NCBI GenBank assembly: GCA_022865365.1
Contig: JALHSW010000020.1
Location: 1-17,854, forward strand
DNA length: 17,854 nucleotides
DNA from: Acidimicrobiia bacterium
GTDB lineage: Bacteria > Actinomycetota > Acidimicrobiia > IMCC26256 > PALSA-555
Reading direction: 5' to 3'
The notes under the pieces: model-generated
Database searches by the model: none
What the model saw: the letters and a program-made list of their open reading frames with translations, nothing else
Told to the model about the DNA's origin: nothing
Translations under genes and position numbers: made by a program
In this document: one piece after another, positions 5,645 through 13,064 of the stretch
How the letters are laid out: every line of letters begins with the position of its first letter
How positions within the stretch are numbered: position 1 is the first letter of the stretch

Positions 5645-6820
5645 TCAGGCCACGAGGCACGCACCCGTGTCGACGGGCTCCGTTGCGCCACGAACGAGGA
5701 ACCCCTGCAGGCCCGCGTCGATCTCCACGTCGGTGAGCGCGTAGGCGGTGCTCGCCTCGCCCGGATCGACCGCGAACGCGATCCCCACGACGCGCCCGTC
5801 CCGGTCGAACAGCGGGCCGCCGGAATCACCAGGCTCGAGCACCGCACCGAGCACGAACACCGAGCGCTCCGTCTCGGCCGATCGATAGATGTCGGTCCCC
5901 GTCGCGGTGATCTCCTCGGCGATACGCGCCGGTGACTCGAGCTGTGGCCCACCCTCCGGATAGCCGATCACCGCACCACTTTCGTCGACGTCGCTCGATC
6001 CTCGCTCGGGTGTCGGGAGACCCAGGCCTCGCGCCCGCACGAGGGCGAGGTCGCGCCGAGCGTCGAAGCCGACCACCACGGCATGGACCTCGCGACCGTC
6101 GTCGGTCGTGACCGTCGTCGCGCGGTTGCCCGCCACGACGTGCGCGTTCGTGAGCACGAGGTCGTCGGCCACCACAACGCCGCTGCCCTGCTGGAGTTGA
6201 TCGCACGCCCGTCCATCGACGCGCACCACCGAAGGCCCGACCCGCGCCAGGACCTCTGGTGCCAGTCCCGTCCCCGGTGCCGTACCGGCGTCGGCTGAGG
6301 TCAGGCGATCGAAGACCTCGGGGAAGGGCGCGTCACCAACCAGGCGACCCAGCGCTGCAAGCGACCCTGGCGGGCTGGGTGCGATTCGATCGACGGCTCG
6401 TGCGATCGCCGAGCCCCGGGCGGCGCGGGCGGGCCACCCCGGTGCGTTCGCGAACGCGGGGACCAAGAGCCAGACCGCGACGAGGACGCAGGCGACACCG
6501 GCGAGCGCTCCCGCGATCCGGTCGGGCGTGGACCACCGCACCTGCCCGGGGAGCGACCGCCGGAGCGTGTTCCCCAGGAGCATGCCGACGCCCTGACCTG
6601 CGATCGCCATCAGGACGAGGAACGCGATCGCGCCGAGCAACCGGGTGCGCGGCGTCGAGTCACGCATCGCGGCTGCGACGTCGTCGACCAGGAGCGCACC
6701 GACGACGACGCCGGCTCCGAGCCCGATCCAGGCAAGGGCGCGGTTCACGAAGCCCTGGCGCCACCCGGCGTACGCCGCACCCGCCGCGACGACCAGCAGG
6801 AACGCGTCGACCAAATTCAC
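5645..6820 (-). CDS. marP: MarP-like membrane-anchored periplasmic serine protease
   Basis: A 391-residue protein close to the size of mycobacterial MarP. Residues 1-120 contain about four transmembrane helices of the CvpA/colicin V production type. After a linker comes a chymotrypsin/HtrA-like protease domain with the full triad: His227 (TNAHVV), Asp257 (RRDLALV) and Ser333 (PGDSGGP). Cys206 and Cys388 sit where MarP has its redox-sensitive disulfide. MarP of Mycobacterium tuberculosis is needed for acid and oxidative stress survival and processes a peptidoglycan hydrolase; the same role here is inference, but a D,D-carboxypeptidase lies in the same operon. The start is GTG at 6820, overlapping the trmI stop by 4 nt (GTGA). 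It is the last gene of the long minus-strand operon. Confidence 0.9.
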   Translation of the reverse strand: MNLVDAFLLVVAAGAAYAGWRQGFVNRALAWIGLGAGVVVGALLVDDVAAAMRDSTPRTRLLGAIAFLVLMAIAGQGVGMLLGNTLRRSLPGQVRWSTPDRIAGALAGVACVLVAVWLLVPAFANAPGWPARAARGSAIARAVDRIAPSPPGSLAALGRLVGDAPFPEVFDRLTSADAGTAPGTGLAPEVLARVGPSVVRVDGRACDQLQQGSGVVVADDLVLTNAHVVAGNRATTVTTDDGREVHAVVVGFDARRDLALVRARGLGLPTPERGSSDVDESGAVIGYPEGGPQLESPARIAEEITATGTDIYRSAETERSVFVLGAVLEPGDSGGPLFDRDGRVVGIAFAVDPGEASTAYALTDVEIDAGLQGFLVRGATEPVDTGACLVA

Positions 6821-7599
6821 TCGGCCGGTACGAGGAGCCGCGCTGTCGTGAGGAAGCCGGTGTGCGCGACCATCCGATGATCGGGCCGGACGGACTGCCC
6901 CTCGACGTGCCACGTGCGTTGGAGCACCTCGAGTGATTCCGCCATGCCGAACGCCGAGCCCTCGAGCTCCTCGCGCAGTCGGGACACCTGCCCGATCGTC
7001 GGGAGGTACGCCAACATGATCCCGCCCGGTCGAAGCGCAGTCTCTGCGTGCTTGACCACCTGCCACGGCTCCGGGAGATCAAGGATCACGCGGTCGAGAT
7101 CCTCCTCGTCGATGCCGTCGTAGGCGTCGCGGACCTCGACGCGCAGTGGCACGTCGTCGCCGAGCATCCCGATGATGTTCTGACGGGCGCGATCGGCGAA
7201 ATCGGGCCGGAGCTCGTAGCCGATGACCTCTCCCGTCGGCCCGATCGAACGGAGGAGCGCCATCGTCAGCGCACCCGATCCGACGCCGGACTCCAGGATC
7301 CGGGCGCCGGGGAACACGTCTGCGAGCATGAGGATCGGGCCGAGGTCCTTCGGGTAGATCACCTGCGCGCCGCGCGGCATCTCGAGTACGTACTCGGCAA
7401 GCGTCGGGCGCACTGCGACGAGGCGGGCACCCTTCGATGTGCGCACCGTGATGCCCTCGGGGTTGCCGAGCAGATCGTCGTGACGAAGCACTCCGGTGTG
7501 TGAGTGGAACTCCCCTCCCGGCTCGAGCGTGATGAGGTGGCGCCGCCGTTTGTTGTCGATCAGCAGTACGCGGTCGCCGGGTACGAACGCGCCAGTCAC
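6817..7599 (-). CDS. trmI: tRNA (adenine-58-N1)-methyltransferase TrmI
   Basis: TrmI uses S-adenosylmethionine to methylate A58 in the tRNA T-loop and works as a homotetramer. The protein has 260 residues. The N-terminal small beta domain (about 1-75) precedes the Rossmann domain: an RGAQVIYPKD segment (76-85), motif I ESGVGSGALT (103-112), the acidic end of strand 2 (GYEL), and the catalytic motif VILDLPEPW (171-179) with Asp174. It matches the family that includes Rv2118c, also a neighbour of proteasome genes in mycobacteria. The start is the GTG at 7599, which overlaps the ttuA stop (GTGA); the frame is open further upstream, but only as an overlap with ttuA. Translational coupling on both sides (ttuA and marP) is likely. 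Confidence 0.94.
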   Translation of the reverse strand: MTGAFVPGDRVLLIDNKRRRHLITLEPGGEFHSHTGVLRHDDLLGNPEGITVRTSKGARLVAVRPTLAEYVLEMPRGAQVIYPKDLGPILMLADVFPGARILESGVGSGALTMALLRSIGPTGEVIGYELRPDFADRARQNIIGMLGDDVPLRVEVRDAYDGIDEEDLDRVILDLPEPWQVVKHAETALRPGGIMLAYLPTIGQVSRLREELEGSAFGMAESLEVLQRTWHVEGQSVRPDHRMVAHTGFLTTARLLVPAE

Positions 7600-8495
7600 G
7601 ACGCCCGCTCCCGGAGCTTGCAGAACGCGCACACGTCGGTGGTGGTTGGCGCGCTGCACTTCCGACATACTCCCAGCGCTTCGCGTTCCTGCCTGGCGTC
7701 GGCGGCGAAACGTGCGTGACCGCGTTCGAGGAAGCCGAACAAGAACGCGGCCTTCGAGCCCGGAGAGCGATCCTCCAGGGCGTTGAGGATCTCCTTGTAC
7801 CCGAGGTGCTTGTTGCCGGCCGCCATCGGGCACTCCTCGACCTGGTAGTCGATCCCCTGAACGACGCAGTAGGCGGCCATCTCGCGTTCTCCGAGCCGCA
7901 CGAGCGGCTTCACCTTGCGGGCGAACCCCTCCGCCGCGGGAAGGACAGGATGCTGACGCCCGAGGTAGCCCGCGTCCCACCGCAGCACGTTGCCCAAGAG
8001 CACGGCAGCTTCGTCGTCGAGGTTGTGACCGGTCGCCACGACGTCGTACCCGTGCTCGAGAGCGACCGCGTTGAAGAGGTGGCGCTTCGAGAGGCCACAC
8101 GCACCGCACGGTGACCGATGTGTGACCGCCACGGCGGCGGGGATGTCGAACCCGAAGTCGTCACCGAGGTCGACCTCGTGCAGCTTCAGGCCGCGCGCGC
8201 CGGCGAAGCCGCGTGCGTACCTGATGGACTCGTCGGAGTACTGGTCGATGCCGAGCCCCAGGTAGAGCCCGTCGACGTCATAGCCGAGATCGACGAGGAG
8301 GTCCCAGAGCGCGAGCGAGTCCTTGCCGCCGGACACCGCGACCAGGACGCGCTCCCCGGGCTCGAGCATCCGATGGTCGTGCACCGCGCGCCGGACCTGC
8401 TCGCGGCAGTGCGTCACGAAGTGCTCGGGGCAGAACGCGGCGTTGTGCCGGCGAACGTCGATGACCGCGGGTCCCCGGCACACGCGACATTTCAC
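7596..8495 (-). CDS. ttuA: TtuA-like tRNA 2-thiolation enzyme
   Basis: An adenylating PP-loop sulfurtransferase of the TtuA/Ncs6 (TIGR00269) group, which installs sulfur on a tRNA uridine; in Thermus this is T54 in the T-loop. The protein has 299 residues: N-terminal zinc ligands Cys3, Cys6, Cys22 and His25; PP-loop SGGKDS (55-60); ATP-site GHNLDDE (156-162); and a C-terminal zinc ribbon with Cys277, Cys280, Cys289 and Cys292. The three iron-sulfur ligands Cys130, Cys133 (PCGAC) and Cys222 (EECPMA) are present, as in oxygen-sensitive [4Fe-4S] TtuA. It starts at GTG 8495, overlapping the stop of the sulfur carrier gene (GTGA), and its stop overlaps trmI in the same way. Partner and position preference are inferred from these neighbours; cytoplasmic tRNA wobble thiolation is the alternative. 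Confidence 0.9.
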   Translation of the reverse strand: MKCRVCRGPAVIDVRRHNAAFCPEHFVTHCREQVRRAVHDHRMLEPGERVLVAVSGGKDSLALWDLLVDLGYDVDGLYLGLGIDQYSDESIRYARGFAGARGLKLHEVDLGDDFGFDIPAAVAVTHRSPCGACGLSKRHLFNAVALEHGYDVVATGHNLDDEAAVLLGNVLRWDAGYLGRQHPVLPAAEGFARKVKPLVRLGEREMAAYCVVQGIDYQVEECPMAAGNKHLGYKEILNALEDRSPGSKAAFLFGFLERGHARFAADARQEREALGVCRKCSAPTTTDVCAFCKLRERAS

Positions 8496-8692
8496 GGCGC
8501 ACCACCCGAGATCACCGGTCGGATCTCGACGACGGCAGCGTCGTCCAGCCGTGCGTCGCGTGGTACGAGCTCATCACCGGCGATCACGAGGACCGACTCC
8601 GGGTTGAGCTCGAGGCGTTGCAGGAGCGCGACCACCGAAAGCGGGCCGCGCACCTCGAGCTCCCGCTTCGGGTTGCGCAAGGTGATCTTCAT
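8492..8692 (-). CDS. ttuB: TtuB-like ubiquitin-fold sulfur carrier with GGAP tail
   Basis: A 66-residue beta-grasp protein of the MoaD/ThiS/TtuB group. Such carriers hold sulfur as a C-terminal Gly-Gly thiocarboxylate and deliver it to a partner enzyme, here almost certainly the overlapping ttuA product. The strand-helix-strand pattern is clear: KITLRN, the helical LSVVALLQRLEL, NPESVLVIAGDELV, and the final strand VVEIRPVISGG. As I recall it, Thermus TtuB ends in the same ISGG. The oddity is two further residues, Ala-Pro, after the Gly-Gly, so a thiocarboxylate could form only after they are removed. The ATG is at 8692, 9 nt after the preceding stop. The stop overlaps the GTG of ttuA. A MoaD or ThiS role is less likely because no molybdopterin or thiamine genes are present. 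Confidence 0.85.
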   Translation of the reverse strand: MKITLRNPKRELEVRGPLSVVALLQRLELNPESVLVIAGDELVPRDARLDDAAVVEIRPVISGGAP

Positions 8693-8701
8693 GGGCGCGG
8701 G

Positions 8702-8899
8702 CTAACGCTTGACGGTCCGGATCTCGACGGTCTCCCCCGGGTCGAGCTCGAAGCGCTCGACCGTGACCGGTTCGGCCAGCACGCGGCGAGCGATGCGGAC
8801 AGCACTCGCCGCAAGACCCACGTAGAGCCAACCGCGCGATCCTTCCAAGAAGCCGCGCTTCAAGCCAGTTCGCGACAGGCGAACGATGATGCCGGCCAC
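8702..8899 (-). CDS. Small conserved-looking protein of unknown function
   Basis: I do not recognise this 65-residue protein. It is basic at the N-terminus (RLSRTGLKRGF) and has one moderately hydrophobic stretch, WLYVGLAASAVRIAR (about 24-38), that could be a short membrane or amphipathic helix. It ends in a beta-like segment with a Pro-Gly turn (FELDPGETVEIRTVKR). The start is GTG at 8899, 4 nt after the previous gene's stop; its stop lies 9 nt before ttuB. The tight placement in the operon and unbroken frame support it as a real gene. The C-terminal segment VEIRTV resembles the ends of both neighbouring small genes. Membrane association is a guess. Confidence 0.7.
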   Translation of the reverse strand: MAGIIVRLSRTGLKRGFLEGSRGWLYVGLAASAVRIARRVLAEPVTVERFELDPGETVEIRTVKR

Positions 8900-8903
8900 G
8901 AGG

Positions 8904-9113
8904 TCAGACGCGCCGGATCTCGACGACAGTGCGACGCTTGCGGCCGCGTCGGCGTCCTAACAGGTAGGCGACGAGGATCGCGAGGAGCAGGGCGACGATG
9001 CCCGCGGCAACGCCCGCGCCCTTCGCGGCGTCGGCGCCGACCTCGGCGCCGCCCTGGATCTCGCGCATCTTCGCCTCGATGTCGGCGCGGGTCACGGATC
9101 GGGTCGTGCTCAT
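8904..9113 (-). CDS. Small single-pass membrane protein
   Basis: A 69-residue protein of unknown function. The N-terminal half is hydrophilic (SVTRADIEAKMREIQG), and one strong transmembrane helix follows (AGVAAGIVALLLAILVAYLL, about 34-52). A very basic tail comes next (GRRRGRKRRTVVEIRRV). The positive charges after the helix suggest the C-terminus is cytoplasmic. The ATG at 9113 overlaps the stop of the upstream membrane protein (ATGA), so the two are probably translated together and may act together. The start codon is preferred over the open upstream frame because of this overlap and because the upstream frame only duplicates the neighbouring gene region. Confidence 0.8.
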   Translation of the reverse strand: MSTTRSVTRADIEAKMREIQGGAEVGADAAKGAGVAAGIVALLLAILVAYLLGRRRGRKRRTVVEIRRV

Positions 9114-9493
9114 CGGGCCTCCTTGCGTGCGCGCCAACCTGTGCGCGTCTTCCACGTGATCGCGCCGCAGAGCAGCAACGCGAGGAACACGATCAGGTAC
9201 GGCGCCCACGACCAGTCGCCGGTGAACGTCTCGCCGGTCTCGGTCTGCAGAGCGCGCAACCCGCCCACGCCCAGCAGCGCCGCGCCCAGTCCGAGCAACA
9301 GCGAGCCCGCGATCCCGAACGCGACGTAGCGCCCGAGTTGGCGCAGCGGGACAAGGGTCTCCTGCTTGACGTACGTGATGACGAGGTCGCGGAGCTCCAG
9401 CACGAGCTGGGGCAGCGGTGCTCCCGATATCGCTCCCGACGGGGGCGCGCCCGGCGACGTGGTGCCATGAGTCGTGCTGGTGGCTTCGGGCAT
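9110..9493 (-). CDS. Two-helix membrane protein, holin-superfamily-like
   Basis: A 127-residue protein. After a Ser/Thr/Pro-rich N-terminal tail (about 25 residues) comes an amphipathic stretch (LPQLVLELRDLVITYVKQE). A first transmembrane helix follows (FGIAGSLLLGLGAALLGVGGL), then a short loop and a second helix (PYLIVFLALLLCGAITW) ending in a basic tail. This layout resembles actinobacterial chromosomal proteins annotated as phage holin superfamily III (holin-X); it does not indicate a prophage here. The ATG at 9493 is 11 nt after the dacB stop. No ribosome binding site is visible; a TAGACT hexamer overlapping the dacB stop lies 8 nt before it. It is coupled by ATGA overlap to the next small membrane protein. 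The function is unknown; a cell-envelope role is suggested by dacB. Confidence 0.8.
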   Translation of the reverse strand: MPEATSTTHGTTSPGAPPSGAISGAPLPQLVLELRDLVITYVKQETLVPLRQLGRYVAFGIAGSLLLGLGAALLGVGGLRALQTETGETFTGDWSWAPYLIVFLALLLCGAITWKTRTGWRARKEAR

Positions 9494-9504
9494 CGAGGCC
9501 GAGT

Positions 9505-10908
9505 CTACGGCTGCGCGGTGGCGACGGGCTGGGGAACCAGCTCGTCGGCCGAGGGCGCGTCGGGGAACGTGGCAATGGCCTGGGCGATCCGGCCGCGCAG
9601 CGCAATGCCCGCCTGTTCGGTGAAGCCGCCGTTGGCGAGGAACGCGAACCGCAGCGGCCGGCCGACGTCGACGATGCCGACCAGTCCGGTGACACCGTCG
9701 AGCGAGCCGGTCTTGCCCCGGACCTTGCCGGTGAGGTCCCCCCCGATCTGGTCGACGAGCGTGCCGCGCTGCCCTGCGATCGCGAGTCCGTTCCAGAGGG
9801 CGGCGTACTCGGGGAGCGACCCGAGCTCGAAGGCACCGAGGAGGAGGTTGCACGTGAGGCGATTCCCGCGATCGAGTCCGGAGCCGTCGACGACCGCCGC
9901 GTTCGCAGTCGGCACTCCGAGCTCGCCGAGCTTCGCGAGTATCGCCGCCGTCCCGGCTGCCGTCGTGCCCTGCTGCGAGGTGCGCAAGCCGATCTCGCGC
10001 GTGAGCAGCTCCGATCCGAGGTTGTCGCTCGTGCTGATCTCCTCGCCGATGACGTCGGCGAGCGGCGGCGACGAGACCTTCGCGACCTCGACCGCGCCCG
10101 GTGGCGCGACCTCGCGCGTCGGGCTCTTCCCTATGTCGACGCCCCGTTCTTCGAGGAGCTCCCCCAGCTTCTCGGCTGCGAACACCGCGGGATCATCGAC
10201 CGGGACGGGCTTGGGTCGCAACGCGGAGAACCCGCCGTTCACGGTGAGCGCGCCGATGGGCCCCACCTGGCCTTCGGTGCGGTAGCTCTCCTTCCATGTG
10301 GGCAGGTAGCGCAGAGCCTCGTAGCGCGAGTCGTCCGCCGCGATCCCCTTCGGGATGCGCTTCACCCCGGCCGCGACGATCGCGTCCGCGAGCGCTGCGA
10401 GCGACGTCGTCGGAGAGCCGCGCAGCTCCGGTATCTCGTCGCGGAGCGCCTGGACGTCGGGGGTCACGAGCAGCGGGTCGCCCCCACCGACCAGGAACAG
10501 ACGATCGACCGTGCCGCCCTCCGGCGCTTGTGCCGCCATGACGCGCGTATCGAGTGTCGTCTCGGGTCCGAGCACGGCGAGCGCGGTCGACGCCGTGAGC
10601 AGCTTCTGGGTGGACGCCGGCACGAGCGCGGTGTCGCCGTTGTGGGAGGCGAGCGGGGCGCCACCCTCGTCGACGAGGAAGCAGCTGTCGGTGCCGGCCG
10701 CCGTCGCGTCGAGTGCGGTCTGCAGGCGCTGGGCCCCGACCGCGTCGACGATCGGTTGCGGGACGCGGCGCGCCGACCATGCCGGCGCGCCCGGCGTCGC
10801 GATCGACGGACCGGCGGCCTTCGCCGAGTCGGTGCTCCGGATCGCGAGAACGCCACACACCAAGGCCGCGATCATGAGCAGCACTGCGAAGGTGCGGGTC
10901 GGGCTCAC
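9505..10908 (-). CDS. dacB: D-alanyl-D-alanine carboxypeptidase/endopeptidase (PBP4, family S13)
   Basis: A class C low-molecular-weight penicillin-binding protein that trims or cuts peptidoglycan stem peptides outside the membrane. The protein has 467 residues with an N-terminal signal sequence or anchor (FAVLLMIAALVCGVLA, about 7-22). All three active-site motifs are present: Ser99-x-x-Lys102 (PASTQK), Ser294-Asp-Asn (STSDN) and Lys399-Thr-Gly (GKTGSLDG). The long spacing between the first two motifs is the PBP4 hallmark, accommodating the extra domains. It starts at GTG 10908, overlapping the stop of the CoA-binding protein gene (GTGA); a long open frame upstream is only an overlap with that gene. 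It is the first envelope gene of the operon, upstream of two small membrane proteins, with MarP at the operon end. Confidence 0.95.
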   Translation of the reverse strand: MSPTRTFAVLLMIAALVCGVLAIRSTDSAKAAGPSIATPGAPAWSARRVPQPIVDAVGAQRLQTALDATAAGTDSCFLVDEGGAPLASHNGDTALVPASTQKLLTASTALAVLGPETTLDTRVMAAQAPEGGTVDRLFLVGGGDPLLVTPDVQALRDEIPELRGSPTTSLAALADAIVAAGVKRIPKGIAADDSRYEALRYLPTWKESYRTEGQVGPIGALTVNGGFSALRPKPVPVDDPAVFAAEKLGELLEERGVDIGKSPTREVAPPGAVEVAKVSSPPLADVIGEEISTSDNLGSELLTREIGLRTSQQGTTAAGTAAILAKLGELGVPTANAAVVDGSGLDRGNRLTCNLLLGAFELGSLPEYAALWNGLAIAGQRGTLVDQIGGDLTGKVRGKTGSLDGVTGLVGIVDVGRPLRFAFLANGGFTEQAGIALRGRIAQAIATFPDAPSADELVPQPVATAQP

Positions 10909-12386
10909 ATCAGGCCTCGACGGTGCCGGAGGCGCGCGTCGCGCCACAGGTGCTCGAGCGCGGCGACGGCCCGCTGGGCGGTCGGATAGCAGTAGCGGCC
11001 CGTGGCCCGCACGGTCGTTGGGCCGGCGTTCGCGGGATCCGCGAGCGCGAGCTCGGTGGCGGTGAGGATCGGCTTGCCGGACGCCTCCGAGACCTCGGCG
11101 GCTGCTCGCGCGAAGCGGGCATCTTGGCGCTCGTGGTACGCAACGACGCGTTCGATCCCCGGATCGCCACCGAACCGTCCCTCGCGCAGCAGCCTCGCTT
11201 GGTTCGATTGGATGCCGAGGCCGAGGTAGATGATCGCGTCGACCTCGGGGCTGTCCGCCACGAGCCCGAGAACCTCGGGGATCGTGTCGCGTGTCTCTCC
11301 GCCCGCCAGATCGATCGGGTTGTTGCGGCTCCACCGAGGTGGGAGCCGCTCGTCGATCGCCGCGAGCAACGACTCCGGCAGCTTCACCAGCTCGAGCTCG
11401 GATCGCGTGATCGCGTCGGCGGTCACCACGCCCCAACCGCCTGCGGTCGTGACGACCGCGACCCGCGGTCCACGAGGCAGCGGCTGGGTTGCGAAGGTCG
11501 CGGCCGTGTCGAATGCCTCTTCGACGTTGTTCGCTCGGGTGATGCCGGCCTGGTGGCACATCCCGTCGAAGACCCGGTCGTCGGACGCGAGCGCACCGGT
11601 ATGTGACGCAGCGGCGCGCTGTCCCCCGCTCGTCGCGCCACCCTTCAACACGACGAGCGGCATCTCGGCCGTCACTGCGTGCACGCGGTCGAAGAACGCT
11701 CGACCATCCGCGATGCCCTCGACGTACGCGAGCCCGACGCGGGTGGCGGGATCAGACGCGAAGTATTCGAGGTAGTCGGGAATGGTCAACGCCGCGGCGT
11801 TGCCGGCCGATACGGCGCGACTCACCCCGACGCCGGACGCGCGGGCGTAGTTCTGGAACGACGATACGAAGTTGCCCGACTGGCTCGCGATCCCGATCGC
11901 TCCGGGCGGCGGGTAGGGCGCGACGATCTGGGCGCAGAGCCGCGCCGGCGTCGACACCACACCCTGACCGTTCGGCCCGGCGAGCAGGATGCCCAGCTCG
12001 TCGGCGAGCGCCACCAGCTCGGCTTCGGCCCGGCGACCTTCGTCGCCCGCCTCGCCGTAGCCCGCGGAGGTGAGGAATGCGGCCCCGATGCCGCGAGCCG
12101 CACACGCCCGCAGGAGCTCGACGTTCGCGGACGCGGGCGTGCACACGAACACGAGGTCGATCCGCACGTCGTCGGGGAGATCATCGAGCGTCTTCAGCAT
12201 CGGGACGCCGAGCACCTCGCCGCCGTCGCGGTTGGTGCCGTAGACCGCCCCCTCGTAGCCCTGCGTCACGATGTTGTGCAACGCGACGAAGCCGAACTTG
12301 GCCGGATGCGTCGAGACGCCCGCGACCAGCACGCCGCGCGGCTCGAACATCGCGCCGAATCGCTCCGGGGCGATCCGCGGCTTCAT
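10905..12386 (-). CDS. NDP-forming acyl-CoA synthetase, CoA-binding/ligase subunit
   Basis: The alpha-type subunit of an ADP-forming acetyl/acyl-CoA synthetase, which interconverts acyl-CoA and acid with ATP formation or use. The protein has 493 residues. It has an N-terminal CoA-binding Rossmann domain (VAGVSTHPAKFGFVALHN, 21-38; VYGTNRDGG), then succinyl-CoA-ligase-like domains with LLAGPNGQGVVS, IGIASQSGNF and LKGGATSGGQRAAASHTGALASDD, split here by function: His262 in ASHTG is the expected phosphohistidine. The C-terminal portion continues with AVVTTAGGWGVV. It lacks the ATP-grasp domain, which is encoded by the preceding overlapping gene, so the enzyme is two-subunit. ATG 12386 overlaps that gene's stop (ATGA). 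The substrate cannot be told from sequence; the AMP-forming ligase upstream suggests related acids. Confidence 0.9.
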   Translation of the reverse strand: MKPRIAPERFGAMFEPRGVLVAGVSTHPAKFGFVALHNIVTQGYEGAVYGTNRDGGEVLGVPMLKTLDDLPDDVRIDLVFVCTPASANVELLRACAARGIGAAFLTSAGYGEAGDEGRRAEAELVALADELGILLAGPNGQGVVSTPARLCAQIVAPYPPPGAIGIASQSGNFVSSFQNYARASGVGVSRAVSAGNAAALTIPDYLEYFASDPATRVGLAYVEGIADGRAFFDRVHAVTAEMPLVVLKGGATSGGQRAAASHTGALASDDRVFDGMCHQAGITRANNVEEAFDTAATFATQPLPRGPRVAVVTTAGGWGVVTADAITRSELELVKLPESLLAAIDERLPPRWSRNNPIDLAGGETRDTIPEVLGLVADSPEVDAIIYLGLGIQSNQARLLREGRFGGDPGIERVVAYHERQDARFARAAAEVSEASGKPILTATELALADPANAGPTTVRATGRYCYPTAQRAVAALEHLWRDARLRHRRGLM

Positions 12387-13054
12387 GCGCGCACCTCCAC
12401 GAGCGCATCCACGGCAATCGGGGCGCCGTCGACGATCAACAGCGGGTTGACGTCGACACTCGCCACATCCGGGCGATCGGTAGCCAGCCGTGAGAGTCCC
12501 AGGAGGACCGCGACCACCGCGTCGCGGTCGACGGCAGGCTCGCCCCGCACTGGCCCCAGGATCGCGGCTGCGCTGAGGTCGTGGAGCATCTCGTGTGCAT
12601 CGATGACATCGATCGGCGCAAGCCGGAATGCCACGTCGGCAACGGCTTCGGCGAGCACGCCGCCGAGGCCGACCATGACGCACCGGCCGAACTGCGGGTC
12701 GTCGTGGAGCCCCACGATGAGCTCACGGGTCGCCCGGACCATGGGCGCGACCAGGAGTGCGACAGCGCCATCGTCGGGAGCGGCCGCCCCGAGCAGGTCG
12801 ACCGCCGCGGCCTCGACCTGCTCCGGGCCCCCGAGCGACAAGCGGACCAGTCCTCGCTCGGTCTTGTGCGCGATCCGCTCGCCCGTGAGCTTCGCCACGA
12901 CCGGATACCCGAGCTCGTCGGCTGCGGCGACCGCGGCCGCGGCCGTCGCGACAACCCGATCCGGGACACAGGGAACGTCGTAGTCGGCCAGGAGCGCCTT
13001 CGACTCGGCCTCAGAGAGGGTTCGTCGACCGTCAAGCGCGTGTCGCGCGCTCAC
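12383..13054 (-). CDS. NDP-forming acyl-CoA synthetase, ATP-grasp subunit
   Basis: The beta-type partner of the adjacent CoA-binding subunit, of the ATP-grasp_5 family. The protein has 223 residues. The start LSEAESKALLADYDVP (13-28) is the typical entry helix of this family, followed by GYPVVAKLTGERIAHKTERGLVRL, containing the nucleotide-binding lysine (about Lys55) and the His-Lys pair. GLGGVLAEAV and VDVNPLLI near the end complete the fold. I chose GTG 13054, 10 nt after the ligase stop; another GTG at 13102 would overlap the ligase by 38 nt and add a Ser/Gly/Arg-rich stretch. An ATG within the ligase stop (13068) is out of frame. Its stop overlaps the ATG of the CoA-binding subunit, supporting co-translation of the pair. 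Confidence 0.9.
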   Translation of the reverse strand: MSARHALDGRRTLSEAESKALLADYDVPCVPDRVVATAAAAVAAADELGYPVVAKLTGERIAHKTERGLVRLSLGGPEQVEAAAVDLLGAAAPDDGAVALLVAPMVRATRELIVGLHDDPQFGRCVMVGLGGVLAEAVADVAFRLAPIDVIDAHEMLHDLSAAAILGPVRGEPAVDRDAVVAVLLGLSRLATDRPDVASVDVNPLLIVDGAPIAVDALVEVRA

Positions 13055-13064
13055 ACCGCCCCGC

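Noticed and set aside
9110..9493. Holin-like protein as evidence of a prophage
   Set aside because: No lysin, structural or integrase genes are nearby; it is embedded in a housekeeping operon, and such holin-superfamily proteins are common on actinobacterial chromosomes.
9418..10989. Long open frame opposite dacB on the plus strand
   Set aside because: Arg/Asp-rich mirror frame of dacB, which has all three catalytic motifs; no ribosome binding site or promoter supports the plus-strand frame.
10909..11559. 217-codon N-terminal extension of dacB
   Set aside because: It overlaps the CoA-binding subunit gene in another frame and would bury the signal sequence that begins at the GTG 10908 start.
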